The position numbers were made by a program, and so were the translations under genes. A model generated the notes under the pieces. The model ran no database searches, was not told the DNA's origin, and saw only the letters and a list, made by a program, of their open reading frames with translations. This document shows, piece by piece, positions 25,182-33,759 of a stretch of DNA of 64,000 nt. The stretch is from NCBI RefSeq assembly GCF_015767635.1, contig NZ_CP065230.1:2170001-2234000 (forward strand), in the 5' to 3' direction. The DNA comes from Halomonas sp. A40-4 (lineage in GTDB: Bacteria; Pseudomonadota; Gammaproteobacteria; Pseudomonadales; Halomonadaceae). Numbering within the stretch: the first letter of the stretch is position 1; each line of letters starts with the position of its first letter.

Positions 25182-27340
25182 CCGCTTTTTCTCCTCAAAT
25201 CCAATTGCCAACAGGGTAAAATATTGGGTTGTCGACGCGCGGGCACGTTTGTGTCAGCTTATCGCCCCTGTTACCCACCCAGCCAGGAGACACTCCGAGT
25301 GCCCCGCCAGCGACTCATTTCGTGGTTTTTCTATCTCAACCTTGCCCTTATTGCTGCACTGCTGGGTTACAAAGCTTACCTGAATTTTTTTGAGCAGGAC
25401 TTTGCCAGTGCTCACGCTGCCCAGGTCAACGCCATTGAGTCGATGCTTACCGAACGTGATACCTACCGTTTTGCTGTGCTGGGCAACATTAACAACTCGG
25501 TGGGCATTTTTGAGCGCAAAATTATCCCTCGCCTGAATCGCGAGGGCTATGACTTTATCATCTCCGCTGGCAATGCTGTCGCCAGCGGTGGCGAGGACAA
25601 ATACCGCGCACTGTTTGGCACCCTCAGTTATTTGGAAATGCCATACCTGCTAACCTTCGGCCCCCATGAGGAAAGTCGGCTCGGTGGCTTTCGCTTTTAC
25701 GACCACTTCGGCCCCTATCACTTTAGTTTTGCCGCAGGGAAAAGCCGGTTCACCTTTCTTGACAGCACCGGCACCACCGACTTTGGCTGGCAAATACGAT
25801 GGCTTGATGAAGTACTTGCCGCAAAGCGCGAACCCAATCAGTTTCTTTTCAGTGCCCACCCACTCTACCCGGTGGACCATGCAGGGCTGTTCGGCCTGGA
25901 CGATGACCATGACTATCACCTTGAGAATCCCGCGCGCCAAGGGTTGACCCGCCAGATCGAGCAGGCCGACGTGGATGCAGTGTTCTCTTCCCAGGTGCCG
26001 CTGTTTGACCGTCAGCAACATGGTGGCACTACTTATATCACCACCGGCGGTGCCGGCGGATTAGTGCTCAATGATGACGAGAGCTACCATCACTTTGTCT
26101 CCGTCAGCGTTGACGGCGATGACATCCAGATTAGCGAACGGCGCCTGGATATTGGCCAGCACCCGATCTGGCGCACGCTGGAAAGTTTATGGTTTTTTAT
26201 CTACTCACTGTTTTACGTTGGCTACCTGAACTTCATCTTGATCGTTTCCACGTTCATTGCCATCGCGCTCTGGTTATACAAGCGGATTTTCACCGAGCAG
26301 GATTACTACCCTGACTTTGATATTGACCCGGATGCCGGTGGTGATATGCCACTTCACGTGGCCATGTTTACCAATAACTACCTGCCATTTATCGGTGGCG
26401 TACCGATATCGGTTGAGCGCTTAAAACGCGGTTTAACAGAGCTTCGTAATAGCGTCTTGGTCGTCGCCCCGGGCTACCCCCATCAGCCTCCCAATGAGGA
26501 AGCCGATGTACTGCGCCTGGCCTCGCTGTTGCCAATGGGCCGCCACAAAGAGTTTCGCCTGGCTAACATTTTCTCTTGGCGTTTGGTTAAGCGTGTGCGC
26601 GCCTTTGCTCCACAGGTGATTCACGTTCACCACCCGTTCTGGATCGGCCGCGCCGGTCAGCTGTTGGGTCGGTTATTGAGAGTGCCCGTGGTTTACACCT
26701 ACCACACCCGCTTGGAGCACTACGCTCACTATGTGCCACTACCAGGGCCGTTGTTTCGCAACTTGATTTCCCACGCCCTGGTCAAGCGCTTTGCCAACGG
26801 CTGCGATGCGGTGATTGTTCCTACCAGCTCCGCCGAGGAGTACATGCGTATTATCGGCGTCAAGCAACCGATCTTTGTCCAGCCGACGGGGATCGAATAC
26901 GCACGTTTTGCCACCGCTGACAGCGCCGCGATCGACACGCTACGCCAACGCTACCGGCTTGAAGGCAAACGCGTGCTGGTATCAATTTCACGCCTGAGCA
27001 AAGAGAAGAACATCGACTTTATGCTCGATGGTTTAGCGCTTTTACGCGACAGCAGTGAGCACGACTTTCACCTGCTACTGCTTGGGGAGGGTCACGACCA
27101 CGAGCGATTGCAGGCACGAATTGAAGCGTTAGGCCTTAGCAAGCACATTACGTTGGTTGGGGCCGTCCCTCCCGACGAAGTAGCATGCTACTGCCACCTG
27201 GCCGAGCTTTTCGTCTTCGCTTCCCGCTCGGAAACGCAAGGCATGGTGGTACTCGAAGCCATGGCCGCGGGACTGCCGGTAGTGGTGATCCGCTCCAGCG
27301 GCATCGAGGATATCGTTCAGCACGGGGTTAACGGCTACAA
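24720..27340. repeat. Near-identical 2.62-kb repeat, copy B
   Basis: Direct-orientation partner of 15869-18489 with one mismatch seen (26783). The tract covers the 5' two thirds of the VTT gene, the shared promoter region and most of the fusion glycosyltransferase gene. Boundaries are where clusters of mismatches begin (around AACGCACCC on the left and AAGACGGCC on the right). Confidence 0.9.
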
Positions 27341-27530
27341 GACGGCCCCCGACCCTCAGGCTTGGTGCGAACGTATCGACACCCTGCTCAGCGACGATAA
27401 ATTAAAAACACGCATGAGCGAACAAGCCTCGCGCTGTGCCGCCGAACACTGTATCGAGAAGTTTGCCACAGCTGTGCTACGTGTTTACCGCTACGTGATC
27501 GAAGCGCGACGTAAGCGCCATGCTGATTAA
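25299..27530 (+). CDS. Metallophosphoesterase-like domain fused to a GT4 glycosyltransferase, copy B
   Basis: A 743-residue protein identical to copy A over nearly its full length. Differences are confined to the C-terminal 55 residues (for instance WCERIDTLLSDDKLKTRMSE against WCDRIDTLLSDDKLKARMSE). The GTG start and AGGAG site are the same. The same three-part plan applies: membrane anchor, altered calcineurin-like domain, second membrane segment, GT4 domain. In this unit the gene is followed by exoD rather than directly by degP. Confidence 0.8.
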   Translation: MPRQRLISWFFYLNLALIAALLGYKAYLNFFEQDFASAHAAQVNAIESMLTERDTYRFAVLGNINNSVGIFERKIIPRLNREGYDFIISAGNAVASGGEDKYRALFGTLSYLEMPYLLTFGPHEESRLGGFRFYDHFGPYHFSFAAGKSRFTFLDSTGTTDFGWQIRWLDEVLAAKREPNQFLFSAHPLYPVDHAGLFGLDDDHDYHLENPARQGLTRQIEQADVDAVFSSQVPLFDRQQHGGTTYITTGGAGGLVLNDDESYHHFVSVSVDGDDIQISERRLDIGQHPIWRTLESLWFFIYSLFYVGYLNFILIVSTFIAIALWLYKRIFTEQDYYPDFDIDPDAGGDMPLHVAMFTNNYLPFIGGVPISVERLKRGLTELRNSVLVVAPGYPHQPPNEEADVLRLASLLPMGRHKEFRLANIFSWRLVKRVRAFAPQVIHVHHPFWIGRAGQLLGRLLRVPVVYTYHTRLEHYAHYVPLPGPLFRNLISHALVKRFANGCDAVIVPTSSAEEYMRIIGVKQPIFVQPTGIEYARFATADSAAIDTLRQRYRLEGKRVLVSISRLSKEKNIDFMLDGLALLRDSSEHDFHLLLLGEGHDHERLQARIEALGLSKHITLVGAVPPDEVACYCHLAELFVFASRSETQGMVVLEAMAAGLPVVVIRSSGIEDIVQHGVNGYKTAPDPQAWCERIDTLLSDDKLKTRMSEQASRCAAEHCIEKFATAVLRVYRYVIEARRKRHAD

Positions 27531-27737
27531 GCGTGCGAGTCCCGACGACTTAATGGCTTAACTGACCCGGACTTATGACACATGAGCCTGTCGAAATAGC
27601 AGTGGCTTTTGTCAAACAACGCAGACTTGACCATAGCGGTAGCAAAAAATGGGAAGAGATGGATATCTATTTACCGCCCATCTATATATATTCCACTCGT
27701 CGAACTTCTAACGACGTGGATGAGGGATGCATAAGAG

Positions 27738-28349
27738 ATGAGCTTGGCCGATGTATTGCGTGCTCTTCCTGGTAGCTTGAAAAATCAACGCCCCTCCCTA
27801 AGTGACATTCTGGACGCTCTCGATGAGCGCGCGACTCCTTTGGTATTAATGCTTTTCGCGATCCCTGCGATTGTGCCCACGCCTGGTATTCCCGCTGGCA
27901 TGGTGTTTGGGACAGCGCTAGCCTTCATTGGCATGCAGATGGCTGTCGGCGCCAAGCGTATTCGGTTGCCTTCGCGTATTGCCCAACTGCGTATCGGAAT
28001 TGAGCAGCTGGAGCGGGTCCTGGGCAAGGCAACGCCTCATCTCGAAAAGCTTGAACGGCGCCTGAGCGCCCGCCTGGCGTGCCTTAACACACCGCTGGCA
28101 ATTCGCAGCATCGGCGTCGTCATTTTCATCATGGCCGTGTTGATAGCGCTCCCGATTCCATTCGGTAATACGCTGCCCGGCTTGGCAGTACTGATTTTGT
28201 CGTTAGGCCTCGCCCAGCGCGATGGCATCGCTGTCGTCGCGGGACTCGGCCTTGCCCTGATTGCCGGTGTGGTCTCCACAGCCATTATCGGCAGTAGTTG
28301 GTGGCTCATCGAAGGCTTCTTCAACGGGCCGCTCATCACATCAACCTGA
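27738..28349 (+). CDS. ExoD-family exopolysaccharide synthesis protein
   Basis: A 203-residue membrane protein of the ExoD family: an N-terminal soluble helix (SLSDILDALDERATPLVLML), a conserved FAIPAIVPTPGIPAGM motif, a central amphipathic helix, then three or four hydrophobic segments with LIALPIPFGNTLPGLAVLILSLGLAQRDG. ExoD is linked to exopolysaccharide production and alkali tolerance in rhizobia; the mechanism is unknown. It occupies an insertion of about 0.9 kb between the glycosyltransferase and degP genes that has no counterpart in unit A. The roughly 200 bases before it show no gene. Confidence 0.85.
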   Translation: MSLADVLRALPGSLKNQRPSLSDILDALDERATPLVLMLFAIPAIVPTPGIPAGMVFGTALAFIGMQMAVGAKRIRLPSRIAQLRIGIEQLERVLGKATPHLEKLERRLSARLACLNTPLAIRSIGVVIFIMAVLIALPIPFGNTLPGLAVLILSLGLAQRDGIAVVAGLGLALIAGVVSTAIIGSSWWLIEGFFNGPLITST

Positions 28350-28446
28350 TGCGAAAATCATCATGACAAGACGGTAATTAGCACGCCCTAGCAGGATTCA
28401 TCGCTTATAGAGACTGACGGATAGGAGCCCCGCTCAGAAAGCGTAC

Positions 28447-28474
28447 GGAACTTTGTAAAGTGACTGCTGTAATA
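28447..28474 (+). promoter_or_regulatory. Sigma-E-like promoter of degP copy B
   Basis: GGAACTT at 28447-28453 repeats the sigma-E -35 consensus found before copy A, with TAATA at 28470-28474 after the same 16-base spacer. Sequence between and after the boxes is conserved with copy A while the sequence upstream of GGAACTT is not, which supports a functional promoter. Confidence 0.6.
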
Positions 28475-28518
28475 AAAATGCTGTCATGTTACATGCACTC
28501 GAAAGACAGGAGTCAATC

Positions 28519-29934
28519 GTGATGCCCAAGCTCCATTCACCCTCTTGGCTGATAAGCTTAGCGCTATTGCTGATGTTGGCAACGCCTGCGCTCGCCGAAC
28601 CACGGCTTCCAGACTTTACGGAGTTGGTCGACACGGCCGCGCCTGCCGTGGTCAACATCTCGACCACTCGCGATGTCGACAGGGCAATGACCTCCTCCCG
28701 GCAATTCGGCGGAGAGGAGATCCCGGAGATCTTTCGCCACTTCTTTGGCGACCGGTTTCCGATGCCGCCTGGCGGCGCACCCCGTCATGATAACGAGCCG
28801 CGTCGGTCACTGGGGTCGGGTTTTATCTTCGATGAAGACGGCTACATCATGACCAACGCCCATGTCGTCAAGGATGCCGACAGAATTCTGGTCCGCCTCA
28901 ATGACCGCCGCGAGCTTGAGGCAGAATTGATCGGGGCCGATGAGAAGACCGACGTGGCGGTCCTCAAGGTCGAAGCCGACGACCTCCCCACTCTGGAGAT
29001 GGGCGAGTCCCACGACCTCAAGGTCGGCCAGTGGGTCGCCGCCATCGGCTCGCCCTTTGGCTTTGATCACTCTGTGACCTCCGGCATCATCAGCGCCATC
29101 AACCGCACCCTGCCCCAGGATGTCTATGTCCCCTTCATCCAGACCGATGTCGCGATCAACCCTGGCAACTCGGGCGGACCTCTATTCAACCTGGATGGCG
29201 AAGTCGTGGGCATCAACTCCCAGATCATCACCCGCAGTGGTGGTTACATGGGCCTTTCCTTCACCATCCCCATCGATGTGGCGATGGATGTTGCCAAACA
29301 ATTGCGTGAAGACGGTTATGTGAGTCGCGGCTGGCTCGGCGTCAGCATCCAGCCGGTGTCCAAAGACCTGGCTGAATCCTTCGGTATGGAACAGGCCGAA
29401 GGCGCCTTGATCGCCGAACTCGAACCCAGCGGCCCAGCGGCGGACAGTGGCCTTCAGGCAGGCGACGTCATCCTGGAAGTCAACGGCCAGGAGGTGGACC
29501 ACTCGACCACGCTGCCGCGCCTGGTCGGTAAGACGACACCCGGCGAAGAGGTCGAGCTCTCCATATTGCGCGACGGCCAGAATGAGACCGTCACGGTAGA
29601 GGTTGGCGAGTGGCCGAATGCCGGTCCTCATCAATCAGACGGCGATCCGCTTCGACTCGGCATCGCGGTCCAGCCGTTGAACGACATGGAGAAACGTCAG
29701 CTCGGCATCGAACATGGGGTACGCATCGTCAGGGTCGACCCGACCGGACGCGCCGCTGCCGCTGGCATTCGCCCCGGCGATGTGCTGGTCAGCATCGGCC
29801 AGCAGCCGATTGAGAGTCCGGGCCAGTTGAAGGAAATGCTGACCAATCTGTCTGGCGATCAAACGCTGCCTGTGCTGCTCAATCGCGAAGGCCGCGCCTA
29901 CTTTGTCGCCATTCGCCTTGGCGACGAGGACTGA
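28519..29934 (+). CDS. degP: Periplasmic serine endoprotease DegP/HtrA (Do family), copy B
   Basis: A 471-residue paralogue of the protein at 18778-20196, about 93% identical. It has a signal peptide ending in TPALA, catalytic His115, Asp145 and Ser218 in the same motifs, and two PDZ domains. Start choices are GTG 28519 (same place as copy A, 6 bases after AGGAG) or the ATG immediately after it. Differences from copy A cluster in the signal peptide and the linker after FRHFFGDRFP. ialB copy B follows after a strong terminator. Confidence 0.93.
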   Translation: MMPKLHSPSWLISLALLLMLATPALAEPRLPDFTELVDTAAPAVVNISTTRDVDRAMTSSRQFGGEEIPEIFRHFFGDRFPMPPGGAPRHDNEPRRSLGSGFIFDEDGYIMTNAHVVKDADRILVRLNDRRELEAELIGADEKTDVAVLKVEADDLPTLEMGESHDLKVGQWVAAIGSPFGFDHSVTSGIISAINRTLPQDVYVPFIQTDVAINPGNSGGPLFNLDGEVVGINSQIITRSGGYMGLSFTIPIDVAMDVAKQLREDGYVSRGWLGVSIQPVSKDLAESFGMEQAEGALIAELEPSGPAADSGLQAGDVILEVNGQEVDHSTTLPRLVGKTTPGEEVELSILRDGQNETVTVEVGEWPNAGPHQSDGDPLRLGIAVQPLNDMEKRQLGIEHGVRIVRVDPTGRAAAAGIRPGDVLVSIGQQPIESPGQLKEMLTNLSGDQTLPVLLNREGRAYFVAIRLGDED

Positions 29935-29959
29935 CATCTGAGAGAAAGCTCACCCCGTC

Positions 29960-29995
29960 AGCGCATCGGTGGCCCGTATCACCGATGCGCTTTTT
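29960..29995 (+). terminator. Rho-independent terminator of degP copy B
   Basis: AGCGCATCGGTG at 29960-29971 pairs perfectly with CACCGATGCGCT at 29980-29991 around an 8-base loop, followed by a run of T (29991-29995). It lies 26 bases after the degP stop. Confidence 0.88.
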
Positions 29996-30112
29996 CATAG
30001 CGGCTCGAGGCGGTGGCCACCTTTCGTGACCCTAGGGGCTCGACCTCAAGCGAACAAGCAGGCATGGTAGATATTATCATTTACTATCAGCAAACCAACG
30101 GAGGTTACGCCA

Positions 30113-30646
30113 ATGCCGCACTATCTTACTCAAACCCTACGCATGATGGGGCTATTATCGATCTTGGTGTTTTCACCCAACGCCTTCAGCCAACAACAAC
30201 CGGGGACAGCTTCCGGTGATAATGTCACCACCGAGTCGTTCCAGGACTGGGAGGTCCGTTGCCAGCGTAATGCCGAGAGTCCGACCCCTTGTGCGATGGT
30301 GCAATTGGTCACTCAACCTGGCAGCAACCAGCCATTGATGCAGGTAGTGCTCGACTACCCGCCCCAGATCGATGGCCCGGTGATGAGCTTCTTCGTGCCG
30401 CTGGGGGTACGTCTGTCCGCGGGCATGCAGTTGAGTGTGGATGACGGTGAGCCCATCCAGTTCCCCTATCAGGTCTGCCAGGCGCAAGGGTGCCGTGCTG
30501 ATGTTCCCATTGAGCCGTCGATGTTGCAGCAACTCCGTAGTGGCACTTCGGCAACCCTCAGCATGATTGATCCACGCGGTGAACGCATGGATCTAGATAT
30601 TTCGCTGATCGGCTTTACCGACGCCAGTAGCCGCATCGCTCCCTGA
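30113..30646 (+). CDS. IalB-like family protein, copy B
   Basis: A 177-residue exported protein, paralogue of 10071-10604 with the same signal segment (cut likely after NAFS), FQDWEVRC, QFPYQVCQAQGCRADVPIEP and a C-terminal SLIGF. GGAGG lies 8 bases before the ATG. About 70 bases upstream, GGGGCTCGACCTCAAGCGAA is shared exactly with copy A, so the leader or promoter is part of the repeat. Here ialB directly follows degP, which defines the order of the repeated unit. Confidence 0.85.
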   Translation: MPHYLTQTLRMMGLLSILVFSPNAFSQQQPGTASGDNVTTESFQDWEVRCQRNAESPTPCAMVQLVTQPGSNQPLMQVVLDYPPQIDGPVMSFFVPLGVRLSAGMQLSVDDGEPIQFPYQVCQAQGCRADVPIEPSMLQQLRSGTSATLSMIDPRGERMDLDISLIGFTDASSRIAP

Positions 30647-30662
30647 TCTTGGGAGCCTTACC

Positions 30663-30696
30663 AGACAAAACCGGCCCACGAAGGCTGGTTTTGTCT
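30663..30696 (+). terminator. Hairpin terminator after ialB copy B
   Basis: AGACAAAACC at 30663-30672 pairs with GGTTTTGTCT at 30687-30696; inner bases GGCC and GGCT extend the stem partly. It lies 16 bases after the stop. The TTTTGTCT arm may serve as the T-rich tail. The 200 bases after it up to the Crp/Fnr gene show no gene. Confidence 0.65.
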
Positions 30697-30895
30697 ACCC
30701 AGCCGCTGTCAGCAGGCCCCAGACCCGAACCGTTGTACTTAATACAGATCAACACATCTTTCTACCAGCCAGTCGGCGCGAATTGTGAAAGCCTGGGTAA
30801 GCGAAATTGGCCTACATGCATGCTCCAAGACATACCCATGGAGATGTTGCTTCAAGCTAGCAATCATTCCAGCGGAAGCGACCCGCGCTTCTGCT

Positions 30896-31648
30896 TTATG
30901 GGGTAGCTCTTAGCAGCTCAGAAAACGCGTGAGGTAGGAATTCATCGATGTAGCTGTCATTGAATTCAACTAGCCGCGCCAACGCCTCGGGATCGGGCAA
31001 CTTGACACGCTGGCGATCTCGGATCACCAGCCCCTCCTCCCGCAGCATCGAGAAGGTCCGGCTCACGTGTACCGGGCTCATCCCCAGCGCATCGCCGATC
31101 AGCTCCTGAGTGAGCGGCATGAGAAAGCTATTATCCTCCACCGCTCCAATCCGCTTGAGTCGCAGATAGATCTCGTAGAGAAAGTGTGCCAGCTGCTCAT
31201 GAGCGGCATACTTGCCAAGATAGACCAGCCGCTCGGAAAGCAACGCTTGCTGACGCATCGCGGTGGCCATGATCCCGACAGCCAGGCTTGAACGTCCAAA
31301 GAGTTCAAAAAGCTGCTGATAGGAGAACGGATAGATCACACCGTCATTTATCATCGCCGCACTTGCCAGTCGACGGGTGAAGCCAAAATCGCGAATGCCG
31401 ATGATATCCCCGGGGAGGTAGAACTTTAGAATCTGCTTCGAACCATTTTTCAAGTTGCGATAGGAGTATCCCCAACCTTCCTTGACCACGCAGAACAGAT
31501 CAGCATGCCCGTTCTCCAGCCACAGCACCTCGCTGGCTGACATGTGCCGAGGGCTAAGCTCAAGCTCCAGCAAAAAGGCTTTGTCTTCATTTGACAATGC
31601 CCCTTGGCTGCTAAGGCCCCGCATGACGACTGTATCGAGGAGAGCCAC
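30896..31648 (-). CDS. Crp/Fnr-family transcriptional regulator
   Basis: A 250-residue protein: an N-terminal cyclic-nucleotide-binding-like beta barrel (about residues 25-135, with LKFYLPGDIIGIRDFGF), a dimer helix, and a C-terminal winged HTH (about 150-225) with LTQELIGDALGMSPVHVSRTFSMLREEGLV as the recognition helix region. No Fnr-type cysteine cluster is present, so it is not a 4Fe-4S oxygen sensor. The start is GTG with AGAGG upstream. It lies alone between ialB copy B and an IS30 scar; its targets cannot be told. Confidence 0.88.
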   Translation of the reverse strand: MALLDTVVMRGLSSQGALSNEDKAFLLELELSPRHMSASEVLWLENGHADLFCVVKEGWGYSYRNLKNGSKQILKFYLPGDIIGIRDFGFTRRLASAAMINDGVIYPFSYQQLFELFGRSSLAVGIMATAMRQQALLSERLVYLGKYAAHEQLAHFLYEIYLRLKRIGAVEDNSFLMPLTQELIGDALGMSPVHVSRTFSMLREEGLVIRDRQRVKLPDPEALARLVEFNDSYIDEFLPHAFSELLRATP

Positions 31649-31783
31649 TCTATCACCTCTCAGGCAAATGATTTTTTCATCTTATTCTAATGCATATGCC
31701 TACTCGCTCACTTAACATAGGTTATGGATAGTGCGTATTATCAAGCAGTTGAGTAAATTCCTGCAGAGCGGCGACAGGAAAGG

Positions 31784-32071
31784 CCTTTGAGCCACACTTG
31801 GCGATGGGCCAGCTTGAATTTCGATAATCAGGCTAGGAAGTTGCTTTGTCCACTTCCAGGCGGAGCGGCGCCTCTGATCGCTGTAAGACTGCGCTTGTGA
31901 GGGTTCATATCCCTTGGCACCCGAATTATATCTCTGCTCACGGCTCACGGTACTGTTGTGAATGCCAAGCTGTGGAGCAATCTGACGTTGGCTCAATCCT
32001 ACATCCCTATGGGCAAAAATTTGCTATCGTTGTGCCTGGGTCAGTTGTCGGTATCCCATACGCTGCTTCAC
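31784..32071 (-). pseudogene. IS30-family transposase remnant
   Basis: From about 32071 the minus strand reads VKQRMGYRQLTQAQR, an in-frame TAG, then QIFAHRDVGLSQRQIAPQLG and HNSTVSRE, GYEPSQAQ, the N-terminal HTH region of IS30 transposases. After about 95 codons the match fades near SPSVAQR, and the DDE catalytic domain is missing. The premature stop and truncation make it inactive. No inverted repeats were found. The surrounding 31649-32196 holds no other gene; it lies between the Crp/Fnr gene and the second molbindin gene. Confidence 0.7.
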
Positions 32072-32196
32072 TTTGGTCAGTCAGGCGGAGAGGATACCGC
32101 TGCTGGCCCCTCCTGCCTCTATCGTATTATCCAAAGTGCTGCAGTTATTCTATGAATTCAGGAATCCAAATCAGCTGACTGACTAAGGAATAGACA

Positions 32197-32625
32197 ATGA
32201 AAATTAGCGCCCGTAACGTATTAAAAGGCAACGTTCTTGCAGTGAAAGACGGGGCTGTAAACTCTGAAGTAACAATGGAACTGTCTGGAGGGGAGACACT
32301 GGTCGCGGTAGTGACGTGTGATAGTGTCAAGAACTTGAATTTGGCTCCAGGAAGTGAGGCCATTGCGCTTATTAAAGCACCTTGGGTCATGCTGATGACC
32401 GAGTCTGATGATGTGCGCTTATCTGCACGCAACTGCCTGAAAGGGAAAGTCCTTAGCGTTAGCGATGGTGCTGTCAATGCCGAGGTCATATTGGAACTGC
32501 TGGGGGGTAGCCGAGTATGCTCTATTGTCACCCGTGATGCAGTGGAAGAGTTGGGCTTGGAGCCTGGCGTTAACGCTTCGGCGATTATCAAGGCCTCACA
32601 CATTATTTTGGCGGCCACTGCCTAA
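32197..32625 (+). CDS. Molbindin-like protein with two TOBE/Mop domains, copy B
   Basis: A 142-residue paralogue of 7931-8359 (roughly 85% identical residues) with both Mop domains complete (SARNVLKG.V and SARNCLKG.V, then GAVN.EV in each). It would bind molybdate in the cytoplasm. AAGGA precedes the ATG. Its stop is only 9 bases from the stop of the convergent mot1 copy B, so the hairpin present between the copy A genes is absent here. Confidence 0.9.
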   Translation: MKISARNVLKGNVLAVKDGAVNSEVTMELSGGETLVAVVTCDSVKNLNLAPGSEAIALIKAPWVMLMTESDDVRLSARNCLKGKVLSVSDGAVNAEVILELLGGSRVCSIVTRDAVEELGLEPGVNASAIIKASHIILAATA

Positions 32626-32634
32626 CAACTTTTT

Positions 32635-33759
32635 CTACGCCACCTTTTGGCTACGCTCCCATGCAGCTCTAATCGTTTCCGCACCGACACCGGCTAATAA
32701 TCCAAAAAATGGATCGGTCCAGACGGTAATCAACGCAGTGATGGCGATAACAGGCCAGCACGACGGTTTGGCTGCCCTAAGGCGCTTAGTGAATGCGAGC
32801 TCGAAGGCGGCCAATAATAACATTGCTCCTAGACCTGCCATGGGAATAGTGCCAATGGAGGCAAGCCCTCCCGGTACCATAGCGGTCACAAGCAAGCCAA
32901 TTCCCAGCAATACGGGAGCCGTGCCTGTGCGGGCTCCGAAACGATAGTGCGCCGCTAATCCGCCCGCTCCGTGGCACATAGGCAACGCACCGAGGGGGAC
33001 CATAAACAGATTGGCCAATCCAGTGCTCACCGAAAGCCGAGCTGGCGAGACACGATGAGCTTGCTCGCCGAAGTAGTCTTCTGCCATTAACGCTGTGAGC
33101 AAGATGGCATTGGTTAATGTAAGCGCCAACTGTGGCAACACCAACATGGAAAACCCTTGCTGCCAGTTGGTTATATTCGGTAGCTCAGGCCAGGAAAAAG
33201 TGAACGAATGGGTTATATGGAGCGATAAGCTCGGAGCCCCAACCAATAAGCCGATTGCTATTGACGCACAAAGCCCTATCAGCGCCGCTGGCATGTTCGG
33301 CAACATCTTTAGGGTAATGATCAACACGGTTAACGTAGTCAATCCCACCGCCCAGGAGGTCCCTATCAACCCCAGGCTCATGTTGGCCAGTAGAATCCCC
33401 AGCCCTAATTGTAGGCCGGTTAACACGGATCTTGGTAAGAGACGTGCCAGCCAATTAATCCAGCCGGTCGAGCCCAGTAACAACAATATTACGCCGATCA
33501 AAACACCGCTTGCGACCAGGCTCTCAGCACTCACCTGGGTAGTAAGTAATACGGCAGTGACGGCTTTCATCGGCTGTACCGGTATCGGAAGACGGTAATA
33601 CAGCCCCGTTGCAATGTAGAACGCCGCAAACCCCAAGAGCACAGGTATTGGGGCTAATCCCGCAACCCCAATAGCTCCTAGGCTCAATGGAAGCAAGGTA
33701 CCTAAATCGCCCAGCGCGCCGCTGGCATCTTTCAATAAATTATTTTTCGATGAGGGCAT
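32635..33759 (-). CDS. MOT1-like molybdate/sulfate transporter, copy B
   Basis: A 374-residue membrane protein, paralogue of 8449-9579 with about three residues in four identical. It keeps PIPVQPMKAVTA and LGALPMCHGAGGLAAHYRFGART, and has no STAS domain. The middle third (around THSFTFSWPELPNITNWQQG) is the most diverged. It presumably imports molybdate with a different affinity or at a different time from copy A; this is inference. The conserved block upstream (33760-34085) is shared with copy A. Confidence 0.88.
   Translation of the reverse strand: MPSSKNNLLKDASGALGDLGTLLPLSLGAIGVAGLAPIPVLLGFAAFYIATGLYYRLPIPVQPMKAVTAVLLTTQVSAESLVASGVLIGVILLLLGSTGWINWLARLLPRSVLTGLQLGLGILLANMSLGLIGTSWAVGLTTLTVLIITLKMLPNMPAALIGLCASIAIGLLVGAPSLSLHITHSFTFSWPELPNITNWQQGFSMLVLPQLALTLTNAILLTALMAEDYFGEQAHRVSPARLSVSTGLANLFMVPLGALPMCHGAGGLAAHYRFGARTGTAPVLLGIGLLVTAMVPGGLASIGTIPMAGLGAMLLLAAFELAFTKRLRAAKPSCWPVIAITALITVWTDPFFGLLAGVGAETIRAAWERSQKVA

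Noticed and set aside
27575..27775. A 66-codon plus-strand open frame before exoD
   Set aside because: No ribosome site, unusual composition, and overlap with the exoD start; no resemblance to a known small protein.
31846..32178. A 110-codon plus-strand open frame
   Set aside because: It is antisense to the IS30 transposase remnant, whose minus-strand reading has clear family similarity.
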